A stretch of 64,000 bases of DNA from Nocardia spumae (GTDB lineage: Bacteria; Actinomycetota; Actinomycetes; Mycobacteriales; Mycobacteriaceae), in assembly GCF_020733635.1 (NCBI RefSeq), contig NZ_JAJFZL010000001.1, forward strand, positions 3,968,001-4,032,000. The letters are read 5' to 3'. Below the pieces are notes generated by a model, which had not been told where the DNA came from, ran no database searches, and worked only from the letters and a program-made list of their open reading frames with translations. A program made the translations under genes and the position numbers. Shown here in pieces: positions 44,971-55,061 of the stretch. The first letter of the stretch is position 1. Every line of letters starts with the position of its first letter.

Positions 44971-47900
44971 ATGGACCTCATTCATGGTGGTGTCCGCTTC
45001 ATTCCCACGCGCGCGGGAATCGTCAATCTCTGGGACTACCGCGATCAGGAATTCTGCTTCGCCGACGGCCGGCTGGTGCTGCGCGGCCCGAACGGCTCGG
45101 GGAAGACCAAGGCCCTCGAGGTCCTGTTCCCGTTCGTCTTCGACGGTCGCATCGAACCGCGGCGACTGAATCCGTTCGCCGGTGAAGAACGCACCATGAA
45201 GTCGAATCTTCTCTACCGCAAACAGGATTCGGCCTATTCGTATGTGTGGATGGAGTTCGCGCGCGGGCGGTGGTCCGAGCCCGAGGTGGTGACCGTCGGC
45301 ATCGGCATGCGCGCCACCCGCACCTCGGACAAGGTGACGCGCTGGTACTTCGTCGCCGACGGGCGGGTGGGCGTCGACTTCTCGCTGATCGGTCCGGACG
45401 ACCGGCCCTTCACCCGCAAGCAATTGGCCGAACAGATCGGCACGGACGCGATCGTGGATCGTCCGGTCGACTACCGCGCCGCGATCGATGCGCGCATGTT
45501 CGGTCTCGGCGTGCAGCGCTACGACCAGCTCATCAATCTTATTCTGACGCTGCGCCGCCCGCAGCTGGCCAAGAACCTCGATCCGCGCGGCCTGTCCCAG
45601 GCACTGACCGACGGTCTGCGCCCGCTCGACGACCAGCTGATTCTCGACGCGGCACGCTCGTTCAGCGATATGGAAGAGGTCGGGCGCACCCTCGAAGGGC
45701 TCGTCGCCGCCGACTCCGCCACCCGCACCTTCGTCGACGTCTATCGCAAATATCTCGCGGTGCAAGCCAAATCCGATGTGGAGCAGGTGCGTTCGCGGCT
45801 GGATACGGTCACCCACGGCAGTACCGCGCTGTTCGCCGCCGCCGCGCTGCGCGGAAAACGCGAAACCGAGCGCACGGCCGCCGAGCACCGGGCCGAGGAG
45901 GCCGACCGTGCCTACGAGCAGGCCCTCACCGATAGGGAGACGCTGCAGCGTTCCAGCGCCTACGAGGGCAAACAGCAACTCGACGATCTGGCCGATGCGG
46001 TCCGGCGGCTCGAGACCTCCGCTGCCGTGCATCGCGACAAGGCGACCAAGGCACAGCAGGCCGCCGATCAGCGCGCCGACGAATTCGAACGCGCCACCGC
46101 CGCGGTGACCACGGCCGCGGCCGCCCTCGCCCGGGGTGAGGACGAGTTGCGGGCGGCGGCCGAAGAGGCCGGTGTCGGATGGGCGGCGTTGCCGGAGCAG
46201 GCCCGCACCGAACAGCTGACCACCACGGTGCGCAGTCACGCCGAGGAACGCGACGCCGACGTGCGCGCGGTGCGGCAGGCTATGACGGTGGCCGACGCCG
46301 CGGCGGCCGAACGCACCCGGGCCGAACGTTCGGCCGAACGCGCGATCCGGCACCGCGATACCGCGGCCGCCGAACTGGCCGAGGCCGAGGCCGGGGTCGA
46401 GTTGGCTCGCGCGAATGCCGCCGCGGCACTGCGTACCTGGTGGGAGCGCCACCGTGATCTCCACGCCCCCGTCGCCGAGGGCTTGTTCGAAGCACTCGAC
46501 GCCGCACTGGGCCAGGCCGGCGCCGACGATGCGCCGACAGTGACGCAGGTCCTCGCCGAGCACAGCGGACCGCTCACCGAGGCGCTGCGGGATCGGCGGC
46601 GCCAAGCGCGCGCGGCCGCCGAGCACGCCCGGGATCGGGCCGCGGCGCTGCGGGCCGAACAGCAGTTGATCGCGGCCGAACAGGACGACGCGCCGCCGCC
46701 CACTCCCGGCCGCAGCGACTCGCGGGCGGATCGTGCGGGCGCGCCGCTGTGGCAGCTGGTGCGCTTCGCCGACGCGATCGACGCCGAGCGCGCGGCCGGG
46801 ATCGAGGCGGCCCTGCACGCGGCGGGACTGCTCGACGCCTGGGTGTGCGCCGATGACGAGGTGCCGCGCCAGGATTCGGATTCCTTCCTGATCGCCCTGC
46901 CCGACAGCGCACGCCCCGGCGGCCGCACACTGGCCGAGGTGCTGGTGATCGAGGACGGCGTCGGCGCGGCGTCGCGGGAGCGCCTCACCGGATTCCTTTC
47001 CTCCATCGCGCTGCGCGACGGCGATCTTCGCGCGGATACGGACGACCTCGCGGCCATCGGCGACGGCGGCGCCTTCCGCCACGGTGTGACCGTCGGGCGC
47101 CACCACAAACCGCAAGCCGAATTCATCGGCGCCACCGCGCGTTCCCGGCGACGGGAACGGCGGCTCGCCGATCTGGGCACGGAGATCGCCGCCGCCGAGC
47201 AGGCCGAGCGCAGCGCCGGCGAGGACGCCGACGACGCCTCGGCCCGGCTGTCGGAGCTGGCGGCAGCCGCCAAGGGCCTGCCGCGCAGCAATGCGGTCAC
47301 CGCCGCCCTGCGCGCGGTCTCGGAGGCCGCCGGTGTGCTGCGCTCACACACCGAGGCGGCCGTTCAGGCCGACCACGATCTGGATTCGGCGGTCGCGGGC
47401 TTCACCGCCGCCGACAAGAAGGTGCGCGCGGTGGCGGCGGCGCGCAACACACCTCGGGATCCGGCCGAGCTGGACGCGCTCGCCGCGGCGGTCCGCCACT
47501 TCGAGAACACCGGCACCGCTCTGCTGCGGCTGCGCGGCGATCAGCAACGCGAGACCGAACGCAGCCGCGAGGCCGGTGACCGGCTCGCCGAATCCCGCGA
47601 TCTGGCCGAGGCTTTCGCCGAGGAGGCCGAGATCGCCCGCGCCGGTTACGACGAGCAGGTACGCAAGCTCGACACGCTGCGTGAGGCGCTGGGCGCCGAT
47701 GCCGCCGATATCGATCGCGAACTCGAGCGGGCACGCGAACGCATCGAGGCCGCCCGCGCCGAACAGCGGGCCGCCCGGAAGGCGGCGGCGGAGGCGATCG
47801 AGGCGGTCGGGTCCGCGGAGGGCGCCTATCGTGCCGCGCACGAGGCACTGGGCACCGCCCTCACCGAATTGCTCACCGACGTCAGGGCGCTCGCCCCGTA

Positions 47901-49173
47901 CGCGCGCCCGGATCTGTTGTCGCTGCTGGGGGCGCCCACCGACGGCCGCTGGCCGAGTTCACCGGCCGCCTGGTCGACCGCGGATCAGCTGCTGTATCGC
48001 ATCGAATCCGGTGGCCCGGAGGCCGAACCGGCGGTGTTGCCCGCCGAGGTTCGCGAACTGTTCGACAATCTCGGCGCCGCGACCACCTCCGTACGCGCCG
48101 GTGAGTCGGCTCGCAAGTCGACCCGCAGCGCGGTGACCGCCGCACTGCAGGAGTTCGACGCCGCGCTGGCCGCGGCACGCCAGGACTATCGGCTGCAATG
48201 GGATGCCGCGGACGGCTTGACCGTGGTGCAGGTGCACGACGACGACGGCGTGGCCGCGCTGGCCGACTTCGCCGACCGGATCGCCGCCGCCCGATCGGAT
48301 CAGGAGTTGCTGCTCACCGATGCCGAACGCCGCATCCTCGAGGACGCGCTGCTGACCGGACTGGCCCAGCAGATCCACGAACGCACGTGCGACGCACGCG
48401 ATCTCATCGCCCGCATGGGTGCGGAGATGAAGCAGCGGCGGATGTCGTCGGGCAACACCATCGGGGTGCACTGGGTCCTGGCGGACACCCTGCCCGAGTC
48501 GGCGCGCGCGGTGTGCAAACTGCTCGATCGCGCTGCCGCCGATCTCGGCCCGGACGAATTGGCCACGGTGCGTGCGCATTTCGCCGCCGAGATCCGCGCC
48601 GCCCGGGCGGCCCATCCGGAACGGTCCTATCCGGAGATACTGGCGACGACCCTCGATTACCGGGCCTGGCGGGTGTTCTCGTTCACGCTGGTGACCGCCG
48701 ACGGTTCCGAGGACCGGTTGACGGTGGCCCGCCACAGCGCGCTCTCGGGCGGCGAGCAGTCGGTGTCCTTGCATCTGCCGCTGTTCGCGGCCGCCCACGT
48801 GATGCTGGATTCCGCCGATCCGCAGGCGCCGCGACTGCTCGCGCTCGACGAGGCGTTCGCCGGTGTCGACGACAACGGCCGCAGCGAATTGCTCGGCCTG
48901 TCCGTCGATTTCGATCTGGATCTGTTCATGACCGGCTACGACCTGTGGATCACCTACGATCACGTACCCGCCTGCGCGCATTACGATCTGGCGCACTCCG
49001 CGGCGGAGAACACGGTCAGCGCGACGCTACTGGTGTGGGACTCCGCGGCGCTGCTGGCCGAACACGACGGCACGGATCTGACCACGGCCCTCGGCTCCCC
49101 CAATCGGCGCCGCACCCCGCACACGGTGGAGGGCGGTATCACCTTCGACGAAGCCCTCGAACCGACGAGCTGA
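44971..49173 (+). CDS. jetC: Type II Wadjet-like JetC SMC/MukB-like ATPase (TIGR02680 family)
   Basis: 1400-aa SMC-like ATPase of the TIGR02680 family, the loop-extruding motor of type II Wadjet. The N-terminal half-ATPase has Walker A GPNGSGKT (Lys45) after GIVNLWDYRDQEFCFADGRL. Long Ala/Glu/Arg-rich coiled coils (about 260-600 and 740-1170) flank a central hinge-like globular part (about 590-700). The C-terminal half has the ABC signature LSGGEQS at 1258-1264 and Walker B LLALDEAFAG (Asp1293, Glu1294), so both half-sites are complete. No frameshift or stop was noticed, so this looks like a living gene. No JetD (TIGR02679) gene follows it: the next gene is 44 bp away on the other strand. Confidence 0.88.
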   Translation: MDLIHGGVRFIPTRAGIVNLWDYRDQEFCFADGRLVLRGPNGSGKTKALEVLFPFVFDGRIEPRRLNPFAGEERTMKSNLLYRKQDSAYSYVWMEFARGRWSEPEVVTVGIGMRATRTSDKVTRWYFVADGRVGVDFSLIGPDDRPFTRKQLAEQIGTDAIVDRPVDYRAAIDARMFGLGVQRYDQLINLILTLRRPQLAKNLDPRGLSQALTDGLRPLDDQLILDAARSFSDMEEVGRTLEGLVAADSATRTFVDVYRKYLAVQAKSDVEQVRSRLDTVTHGSTALFAAAALRGKRETERTAAEHRAEEADRAYEQALTDRETLQRSSAYEGKQQLDDLADAVRRLETSAAVHRDKATKAQQAADQRADEFERATAAVTTAAAALARGEDELRAAAEEAGVGWAALPEQARTEQLTTTVRSHAEERDADVRAVRQAMTVADAAAAERTRAERSAERAIRHRDTAAAELAEAEAGVELARANAAAALRTWWERHRDLHAPVAEGLFEALDAALGQAGADDAPTVTQVLAEHSGPLTEALRDRRRQARAAAEHARDRAAALRAEQQLIAAEQDDAPPPTPGRSDSRADRAGAPLWQLVRFADAIDAERAAGIEAALHAAGLLDAWVCADDEVPRQDSDSFLIALPDSARPGGRTLAEVLVIEDGVGAASRERLTGFLSSIALRDGDLRADTDDLAAIGDGGAFRHGVTVGRHHKPQAEFIGATARSRRRERRLADLGTEIAAAEQAERSAGEDADDASARLSELAAAAKGLPRSNAVTAALRAVSEAAGVLRSHTEAAVQADHDLDSAVAGFTAADKKVRAVAAARNTPRDPAELDALAAAVRHFENTGTALLRLRGDQQRETERSREAGDRLAESRDLAEAFAEEAEIARAGYDEQVRKLDTLREALGADAADIDRELERARERIEAARAEQRAARKAAAEAIEAVGSAEGAYRAAHEALGTALTELLTDVRALAPYARPDLLSLLGAPTDGRWPSSPAAWSTADQLLYRIESGGPEAEPAVLPAEVRELFDNLGAATTSVRAGESARKSTRSAVTAALQEFDAALAAARQDYRLQWDAADGLTVVQVHDDDGVAALADFADRIAAARSDQELLLTDAERRILEDALLTGLAQQIHERTCDARDLIARMGAEMKQRRMSSGNTIGVHWVLADTLPESARAVCKLLDRAAADLGPDELATVRAHFAAEIRAARAAHPERSYPEILATTLDYRAWRVFSFTLVTADGSEDRLTVARHSALSGGEQSVSLHLPLFAAAHVMLDSADPQAPRLLALDEAFAGVDDNGRSELLGLSVDFDLDLFMTGYDLWITYDHVPACAHYDLAHSAAENTVSATLLVWDSAALLAEHDGTDLTTALGSPNRRRTPHTVEGGITFDEALEPTS

Positions 49174-49217
49174 GCGTCGAAAGCGGTTGCTCGCCACTGC
49201 CGGTGGCCCGATTCGAC

Positions 49218-49682
49218 TCAGCGCTCACCGAAGGTGACCGACAGCGAATCCTGGCCACCGGGTGCGACGACCGCGGTGAGGGGTGGATCCGGCACCGGCC
49301 GGTCGGTGCCGGCGTAGCCCAGCCACCCGGTGCCGACGAACACCGCGAGCAGCAACGCCGTGGGCAGTTCCGGTAGTAGCCACCCGGCCGGAATCGAGGC
49401 CAGTCCGGTCTCGGGAACCAGCTGCACCGTGGGTATCTCCCGCCCCCGCCTGAGCGTGCCGGAATTGCCTGCCCGGGCATCGCCCGATGGCCGCACCCGC
49501 GCCTCGTAGTAATAGTCCAGCGCCGAACTCCCGGACCCTGCCTGCGAACTCGCGATCGATACCGCCCCGCTCCGCCGCCCCGGAACCCGCCCTCGCACCC
49601 GAACCTCCATCGCTTCGAGCGTCCCGGCCGGTTTGCCGGGATACCGCCAGAGATCACAGTGCCCGATCCGCGAGACCGCCAC
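49218..49682 (-). CDS. Hypothetical membrane protein
   Basis: 154-aa protein I do not recognise. Residues about 20-75 are a beta-rich polar domain (MEVRVRGRVPGRRSGAVSIA, YYYEARVRPSG), residues about 100-122 are one hydrophobic helix (LPELPTALLLAVFVGTGWLGYAG), and the last 30 residues are Pro/Val-rich. The GTG start at 49682 is tentative; ATG at codon 25 (49610) is an alternative. It is convergent with jetC and codirectional with the DD-carboxypeptidase gene upstream. Confidence 0.6.
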   Translation of the reverse strand: MAVSRIGHCDLWRYPGKPAGTLEAMEVRVRGRVPGRRSGAVSIASSQAGSGSSALDYYYEARVRPSGDARAGNSGTLRRGREIPTVQLVPETGLASIPAGWLLPELPTALLLAVFVGTGWLGYAGTDRPVPDPPLTAVVAPGGQDSLSVTFGER

Positions 49683-49764
49683 ACCGGTTATGGTCAGGAC
49701 AATCGGCGTGTCTCCGAAAGTTTGCTGAATACCGGTCGGTAGCTAACTTTTGAGGAAAGTGCCG

Positions 49765-50256
49765 TCAGACTTTCGGGCGGACGCTCGCATCGGGCCAGCG
49801 CGGCGGGCACACCCCGCCGGGGACGGTCTGCACCTCGAAATGCCAATACTCGTTGTCGAAGGTCCGGCACAGCCCCCAGCGATTTCCGTTGTCCTGCAAC
49901 CACTGTGCGCCCTGCTCCGGTCCGACGTCGATCGCCCTACCGGTGACATGGGTCGACTCGTCCGGCGGAAGCACCCACTGCCGGGCCGCCCCGGGACTGC
50001 CGTAGGTGGCGATGCCCTCTTCCCAGAGCCGCTCCTGCTCGGCGGGGCTACGGTGCCCGGAGGCGATCCACAGCGGTACGCCCTCCTGATGCGCCTGCCG
50101 TTCGGCCAGCGTGTAGGCCGTCGCGAGCATCGGTTCCAGCCCGTCGGTGCCGGCGGCCGACCCGGTAGGAGCGGGTTCCTCGGCCGCCGCCGGGGCGGCG
50201 ACCCCGGCCAGTGCGATACCGGCAACCAGGGCAGTTCCAGCGAGTCCTCGCAGCAT
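49765..50256 (-). CDS. Exported M15-family D,D-carboxypeptidase
   Basis: 163-aa exported zinc peptidase of the LAS/VanY type, which trims D-Ala or cross-bridges in peptidoglycan. Signal peptide: MLRGLAGTALVAGIALAGVAAPAAA. The mature part has WIASGHRSPAEQERLW, the zinc motif STHVTGRAIDVG (SxHxxGxAxD, His and Asp ligands) and EYWHFEV (catalytic Glu, zinc His), so it should be active. Cys in GLCRTF and GGVCPP may form a disulfide. ATG 50256 sits 7 nt below a TACGAT box; longer in-frame starts lie above that box. VanY-type activity here means wall remodelling and does not by itself indicate glycopeptide resistance. Confidence 0.92.
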   Translation of the reverse strand: MLRGLAGTALVAGIALAGVAAPAAAEEPAPTGSAAGTDGLEPMLATAYTLAERQAHQEGVPLWIASGHRSPAEQERLWEEGIATYGSPGAARQWVLPPDESTHVTGRAIDVGPEQGAQWLQDNGNRWGLCRTFDNEYWHFEVQTVPGGVCPPRWPDASVRPKV

Positions 50257-50263
50257 GCCCGCG

Positions 50264-50269
50264 ATCGTA
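50264..50269 (-). promoter_or_regulatory. -10 element of leaderless DD-carboxypeptidase gene
   Basis: TACGAT on the minus strand, 7 nt before ATG 50256. Confidence 0.5.
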
Positions 50270-50441
50270 ACCAGCGCCGATCGCCGGTCGGTCGAGGCCG
50301 CGCCGTGGCGGCTCACCGACAGCCGGTCCCGGCCGGATCCCGCGGAATTCCCGCACGCGTGTCGCACTGGTGCCGCGGGCGGCACCCGATAACGTGCGAA
50401 TCGGTCGCGTGTTCTGTCCGCCCGACGACGAGGAGGCTCAC

Positions 50442-50663
50442 ATGGCACTGCCGCTCACCGCGAATACGGTGGTGCCGTTGGCCGCCGCGCTCGGTGCGAG
50501 CGCACTGGTCGCCCTCGCCACACTCGCGCCCGGCCGCACCCGCCGGATCCCCGCCCGGGCCGACGAGCTGACCCGGCGCCGGCTGATGCGCCAGGGCGCG
50601 GTCGCGCCGGCGGGACGGCACCACGCCGCGCGCACCCGGCACCGGATGACCGTGTCGCACTGA
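50442..50663 (+). CDS. Small single-pass membrane protein
   Basis: 73-aa protein: one hydrophobic helix (NTVVPLAAALGASALVALATL) followed by a very basic, Arg-rich cytoplasmic tail of about 40 residues. ATG 50442 has GAGGAGG 5-6 nt upstream, one of the best ribosome sites in the window, which is the main reason for calling it real. No family recognised. It is convergent with the fumarase gene. Confidence 0.6.
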   Translation: MALPLTANTVVPLAAALGASALVALATLAPGRTRRIPARADELTRRRLMRQGAVAPAGRHHAARTRHRMTVSH

Positions 50664-50693
50664 CACATCCGGGCCGGGGGTCCTCCGGAACGG

Positions 50694-52370
<1,677 letters not shown>

Positions 52371-52446
52371 GAATCGCACTCCTTGTGTGTCTGCGGGCGC
52401 ACTCGGCCGGACGGGTTCCCTCTCGATCGGCCGAAACAACGAATCG

Positions 52447-52452
52447 ACTCTA
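52447..52452 (-). promoter_or_regulatory. Possible -10 element for fumarase
   Basis: TAGAGT on the minus strand about 77 bp above the fumarase start, just downstream (in transcription direction) of the iron-box-like site. Confidence 0.35.
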
Positions 52453-52474
52453 ATCACGGCGCCGGGTCCGGCCG

Positions 52475-52491
52475 AGGTGAGGCCAGCCTAA
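52475..52491. promoter_or_regulatory. Possible IdeR/DtxR iron box upstream of fumarase
   Basis: AGGTGAGGCCAGCCTAA agrees with the IdeR core AGGTTAGGCTAACCTAA at 14 of 17 positions. It covers the expected -35 region of the fumarase promoter. An iron-responsive control would suit an iron-sulfur enzyme. Confidence 0.45.
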
Positions 52492-52509
52492 TCTTCATTG
52501 CCGATCACA

Positions 52510-52522
52510 AAGGTTGCACCTT
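52510..52522. promoter_or_regulatory. Small inverted repeat AAGGT-TGC-ACCTT
   Basis: Perfect 5-bp arms around a 3-bp centre in the fumarase-MarR gap; a possible regulator site, too short to be sure. Confidence 0.3.
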
Positions 52523-52568
52523 CAATGTTGTGGGTGTAGGTGTCGTTTCCAGCGGCGACTTCGGGTAT

Positions 52569-52629
52569 CGCCGACAGTGCGCGACATCGGCTGTCGCCGA
52601 CAGCGCGCGACATCGGCTGTCGCCGACAG
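52569..52629. repeat. 2.4 copies of a 26-bp tandem repeat with internal palindrome
   Basis: Units start at 52569, 52595 and 52621 (partial); the first two differ by one base. Each junction creates the perfect palindrome CTGTCGCCGACAG (52591-52603 and 52617-52629), so two identical 13-bp sites lie 26 bp apart, about 45 bp before the MarR-gene start. Likely operators of the MarR regulator or of fumarase. Confidence 0.75.
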
Positions 52630-52673
52630 CGGGAAGGCCATACCATGACCACGCACAGACCTGGAGAGGAATC

Positions 52674-53210
52674 GTGACCGAATCCCGTTGGCTCGATGAT
52701 CTCGAAACGCGCGCCTGGCTCGGCTTCGTCTTCACCCGCGATCTCATCGCCGCGGCCGTGGGCCGCGATTCCCTGCGCGCGTCGAACCTCACCTATGTCG
52801 AGTACACGGTGCTGGCCCGGCTGGCCGACACCACCGACTACCGCCGCAGCTTCGCCGAACTGGCCGCCGTGCTCGAATGGTCGCAGAGCCGGCTGTCGCA
52901 CCAGATCACCCGGATGGAGAAGCGTGGCCTGGTCGCCCGCGAGGCCATTCCCGACGACGCCCGCCGTACCGCCGCGGTACTGACCCCGAAGGGGGCCGAG
53001 GTGCTGGCCACGGCCGCTCCCGCCCACGTCGACAGCGTGCGACGGCACATGATCGATGTCCTCGACCGTGACCAGCTGGCCGCGCTGGCCGACATCTACG
53101 ACACGCTGCTGACTCACCACCGCGCCCCCGATCACCACGGTGAGGGATGTATCGACCACCACGGCTCCCCCGCCCACGTCCGGCCCGAGCCCACACCGCA
53201 GCCGAGCTGA
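52674..53210 (+). CDS. MarR-family transcriptional regulator
   Basis: 178-aa MarR-type winged-helix dimer. N-terminal dimer helix LDDLETRAWLGFVFTRDLIAAAV, HTH LAAVLEWSQSRLSHQITRMEKRGLVAREAIPDDARRTAAVLTPKG (residues about 60-105, with the wing DDARR), and a C-terminal dimer helix. The tail is His/Pro-rich (HHRAPDHHGEGCIDHHGSPAH), which could bind metal. GTG 52674 follows GGAGAGGA closely. Divergent from class I fumarase across 303 bp of repeats; autoregulation is the simplest expectation. Confidence 0.9.
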   Translation: MTESRWLDDLETRAWLGFVFTRDLIAAAVGRDSLRASNLTYVEYTVLARLADTTDYRRSFAELAAVLEWSQSRLSHQITRMEKRGLVAREAIPDDARRTAAVLTPKGAEVLATAAPAHVDSVRRHMIDVLDRDQLAALADIYDTLLTHHRAPDHHGEGCIDHHGSPAHVRPEPTPQPS

Positions 53211-53240
53211 ACCGTGGCCGAGCACACACCCCCGCGGTGT

Positions 53241-53265
53241 GTTTGATTTGTTCACCAGCGGGTAC
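53241..53265 (+). promoter_or_regulatory. SigB/SigF-type promoter of the rsb operon
   Basis: GTTT (53241-53244), 15-bp spacer, GGGTAC (53260-53265) fits the consensus GTTT-N14-16-GGGTA of the SigB/SigF family. It lies 96 bp before rsbR. The stressosome operon would then be under the sigma factor it controls. Confidence 0.65.
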
Positions 53266-53360
53266 CGGGTAAGACTAGGCTCGACTGCGGCAGCGACGGC
53301 AGCCGCGCGTGAGCGAACCCGACGAACCGACCTCCCTTAACGAAAGGGGCACGAGTTTTC

Positions 53361-54254
53361 ATGTCCGACGTGTCCATCGGCCTCTCGCCGGATTCGCTAC
53401 CGGCCGGCCCGGTCGACAACTTGCTGCCACAACTGGTCGAACACCTGCGCCAGAACCGCACGGAACTGCGTGAGGAATGGGCACGTCGCATCGGGGACGC
53501 CGCACTGCTGACCGCGATGACCCCGGAGGAGATCTTCTCCGAGGCGACCTCGATCTACGACAACTACGTCGAGGCGCTGCAGACCGGTAGCGTCGAGGCA
53601 CTGCAGGCCTACGCCCGCGATCTGTCCGAGCGCATCATTCCCCGAGGCGTCGAGACCGACGAGGTCGTCGGCATCGTGCTCCTGCTACGAGATGTCCTCG
53701 CGCGCAGCCTGTTCGAGAAGTACCAGTCCGATTTCGAGCTGCTCAAGCGAGTGCTCGACGCCTACGAACCCGCGGCCAACCGCATCGCCAACACCGTGGC
53801 CATCTCGTTCGTGCAGGAGCGCGAGCGCGTCATCCGCCAGCAGCAGGAAGCCATCCGCGAGCTGTCGACGCCGGTGCTGCAGGTGCGCGAGCAGCTGCTG
53901 ATCCTGCCGATCATCGGCGTGCTCGACAGCCAGCGCGCCCGCCAGCTCACCGAACAGCTGCTGCGGGCCATCCGCGCCAATCGTGCCAAGGTAGTCGTCA
54001 TCGACATCACCGGTGTTCCGATGATCGACTCCACGGTCGCCAATCACCTGGTCCAGACCGTCGACGCCTCGAATCTCATGGGCGCCAACGTCATCATCAC
54101 CGGCTTGTCGTCGGAGATCGCGCTCGCCCTGGTCACCATCGGGCTCGATCTCACGAAGATGAACGCGGTCGGCGACCTGCAAGGTGGTATCGAGGAGGCG
54201 GAGCGGTTGCTCGGCTACGAGATCTCGAGACTCACCGACCGCGACGGACGGTAG
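53361..54254 (+). CDS. rsbR: Stressosome protein RsbR (globin-like sensor + STAS)
   Basis: 297-aa RsbR-type protein, the sensory building block of the stressosome. The N-terminal all-helical domain (about 20-165, LVEHLRQNRTELREEWARRIG and so on) is of the non-haem globin/RsbRD type; a helical linker (AISFVQERERVIRQQQEAIREL) leads into a STAS domain (about 172-288) with VVVIDITGVPMIDSTVANHL, where the Ser/Thr of the DST triplet corresponds to the RsbT phosphorylation site. First gene of the five-gene rsbRSTXU operon, preceded by a SigB/SigF-type promoter. Confidence 0.92.
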   Translation: MSDVSIGLSPDSLPAGPVDNLLPQLVEHLRQNRTELREEWARRIGDAALLTAMTPEEIFSEATSIYDNYVEALQTGSVEALQAYARDLSERIIPRGVETDEVVGIVLLLRDVLARSLFEKYQSDFELLKRVLDAYEPAANRIANTVAISFVQERERVIRQQQEAIRELSTPVLQVREQLLILPIIGVLDSQRARQLTEQLLRAIRANRAKVVVIDITGVPMIDSTVANHLVQTVDASNLMGANVIITGLSSEIALALVTIGLDLTKMNAVGDLQGGIEEAERLLGYEISRLTDRDGR

Positions 54255-54267
54255 TCAAGGCGCCCCC

Positions 54268-54645
54268 ATGCCGGTACCCATTCTGAAGCAGGGCACCTAC
54301 CTGATCGCGTCCGTGCAGTCGGCGCTGACCGACGCCGATACCGAACGGCTGCAGGACGACTTGATGACCTACGTCAGCAAGTACCGCGCTCAGGGAATCA
54401 TCGTCGACGTCACCGCGATCGATGTCATGGACTCGTTCGCGGCACGCTCACTGCGTACCATCGCGCACATGACCAAGCTGCGGGGTGCGGAGACGGTCAT
54501 CGTCGGCCTGCAGCCCGAAGTGGCATTCGCCATGGTGCAGCTGGGACTTACCTTCGAGGGGATGCATACTGCCCTCGATCTCGAGGAAGGGCTGGCCTGG
54601 CTCGACATACAGCTACGCCGCAACGGCCGACGAGACGGTCGGTGA
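54268..54645 (+). CDS. rsbS: Stressosome scaffold RsbS (STAS protein)
   Basis: 125-aa single STAS domain, which with RsbR forms the stressosome shell and holds RsbT inactive. The phosphorylation site is Ser56 in DVMDSFAARSL, matching B. subtilis RsbS Ser59. ATG 54268 starts 13 bp after the rsbR stop and has AAGG about 9 nt upstream; the stop overlaps rsbT (GTGA). Confidence 0.92.
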   Translation: MPVPILKQGTYLIASVQSALTDADTERLQDDLMTYVSKYRAQGIIVDVTAIDVMDSFAARSLRTIAHMTKLRGAETVIVGLQPEVAFAMVQLGLTFEGMHTALDLEEGLAWLDIQLRRNGRRDGR

Positions 54646-55061
54646 TCGTGGCCTCCGACAACATGGTGATCGCGGTGAAGGTGTCGGGCGACATCGTGAC
54701 CGCACGTCAAGCCGGGCGGGAGCTGGCCGCCGAGCTCGGCTTCACCCTCACCGACATCACCATGATCTCCACGGCCATCTCCGAGATCGCCCGCAACATC
54801 ACCAGCTATGCGGGCACCGGCGAGATCCGGGTCTCGGTGGCCGATCGTGAGGGTCGCCGGGCTCTGGTCGTGCAGGCACAGGATCAGGGACCGGGGATCA
54901 TCGACATCACTCGCGCGCTCGAGGACGGCTATTCGACCGGGCGCGGTCTCGGTCTCGGACTGCCGGGCGCGCGACGGTTGATGGATCGGCTGATCGTGGA
55001 ATCGGCGCCCGGGCAGGGAACGCTGGTGGAGATGTGGAAGTGGGTACCCGCCGGTGCGTGA
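54642..55061 (+). CDS. rsbT: Serine kinase / RsbU activator RsbT
   Basis: 139-aa GHKL-fold kinase that phosphorylates RsbS and RsbR under stress and, once released, activates the RsbU phosphatase. N box EIARNITSYAGTGEI, G1 box AQDQGPGI and G2 box STGRGLGLGLPGARRL are all intact. GTG 54642 overlaps rsbS by 4 bp, and its own stop overlaps rsbX by 8 bp. Confidence 0.93.
   Translation: MIVASDNMVIAVKVSGDIVTARQAGRELAAELGFTLTDITMISTAISEIARNITSYAGTGEIRVSVADREGRRALVVQAQDQGPGIIDITRALEDGYSTGRGLGLGLPGARRLMDRLIVESAPGQGTLVEMWKWVPAGA

Noticed and set aside
49765..50256. Glycopeptide-resistance (van) interpretation of the VanY-like peptidase
   Set aside because: No vanHAX or vanRS genes are adjacent; M15 peptidases of this size are common wall-remodelling enzymes.
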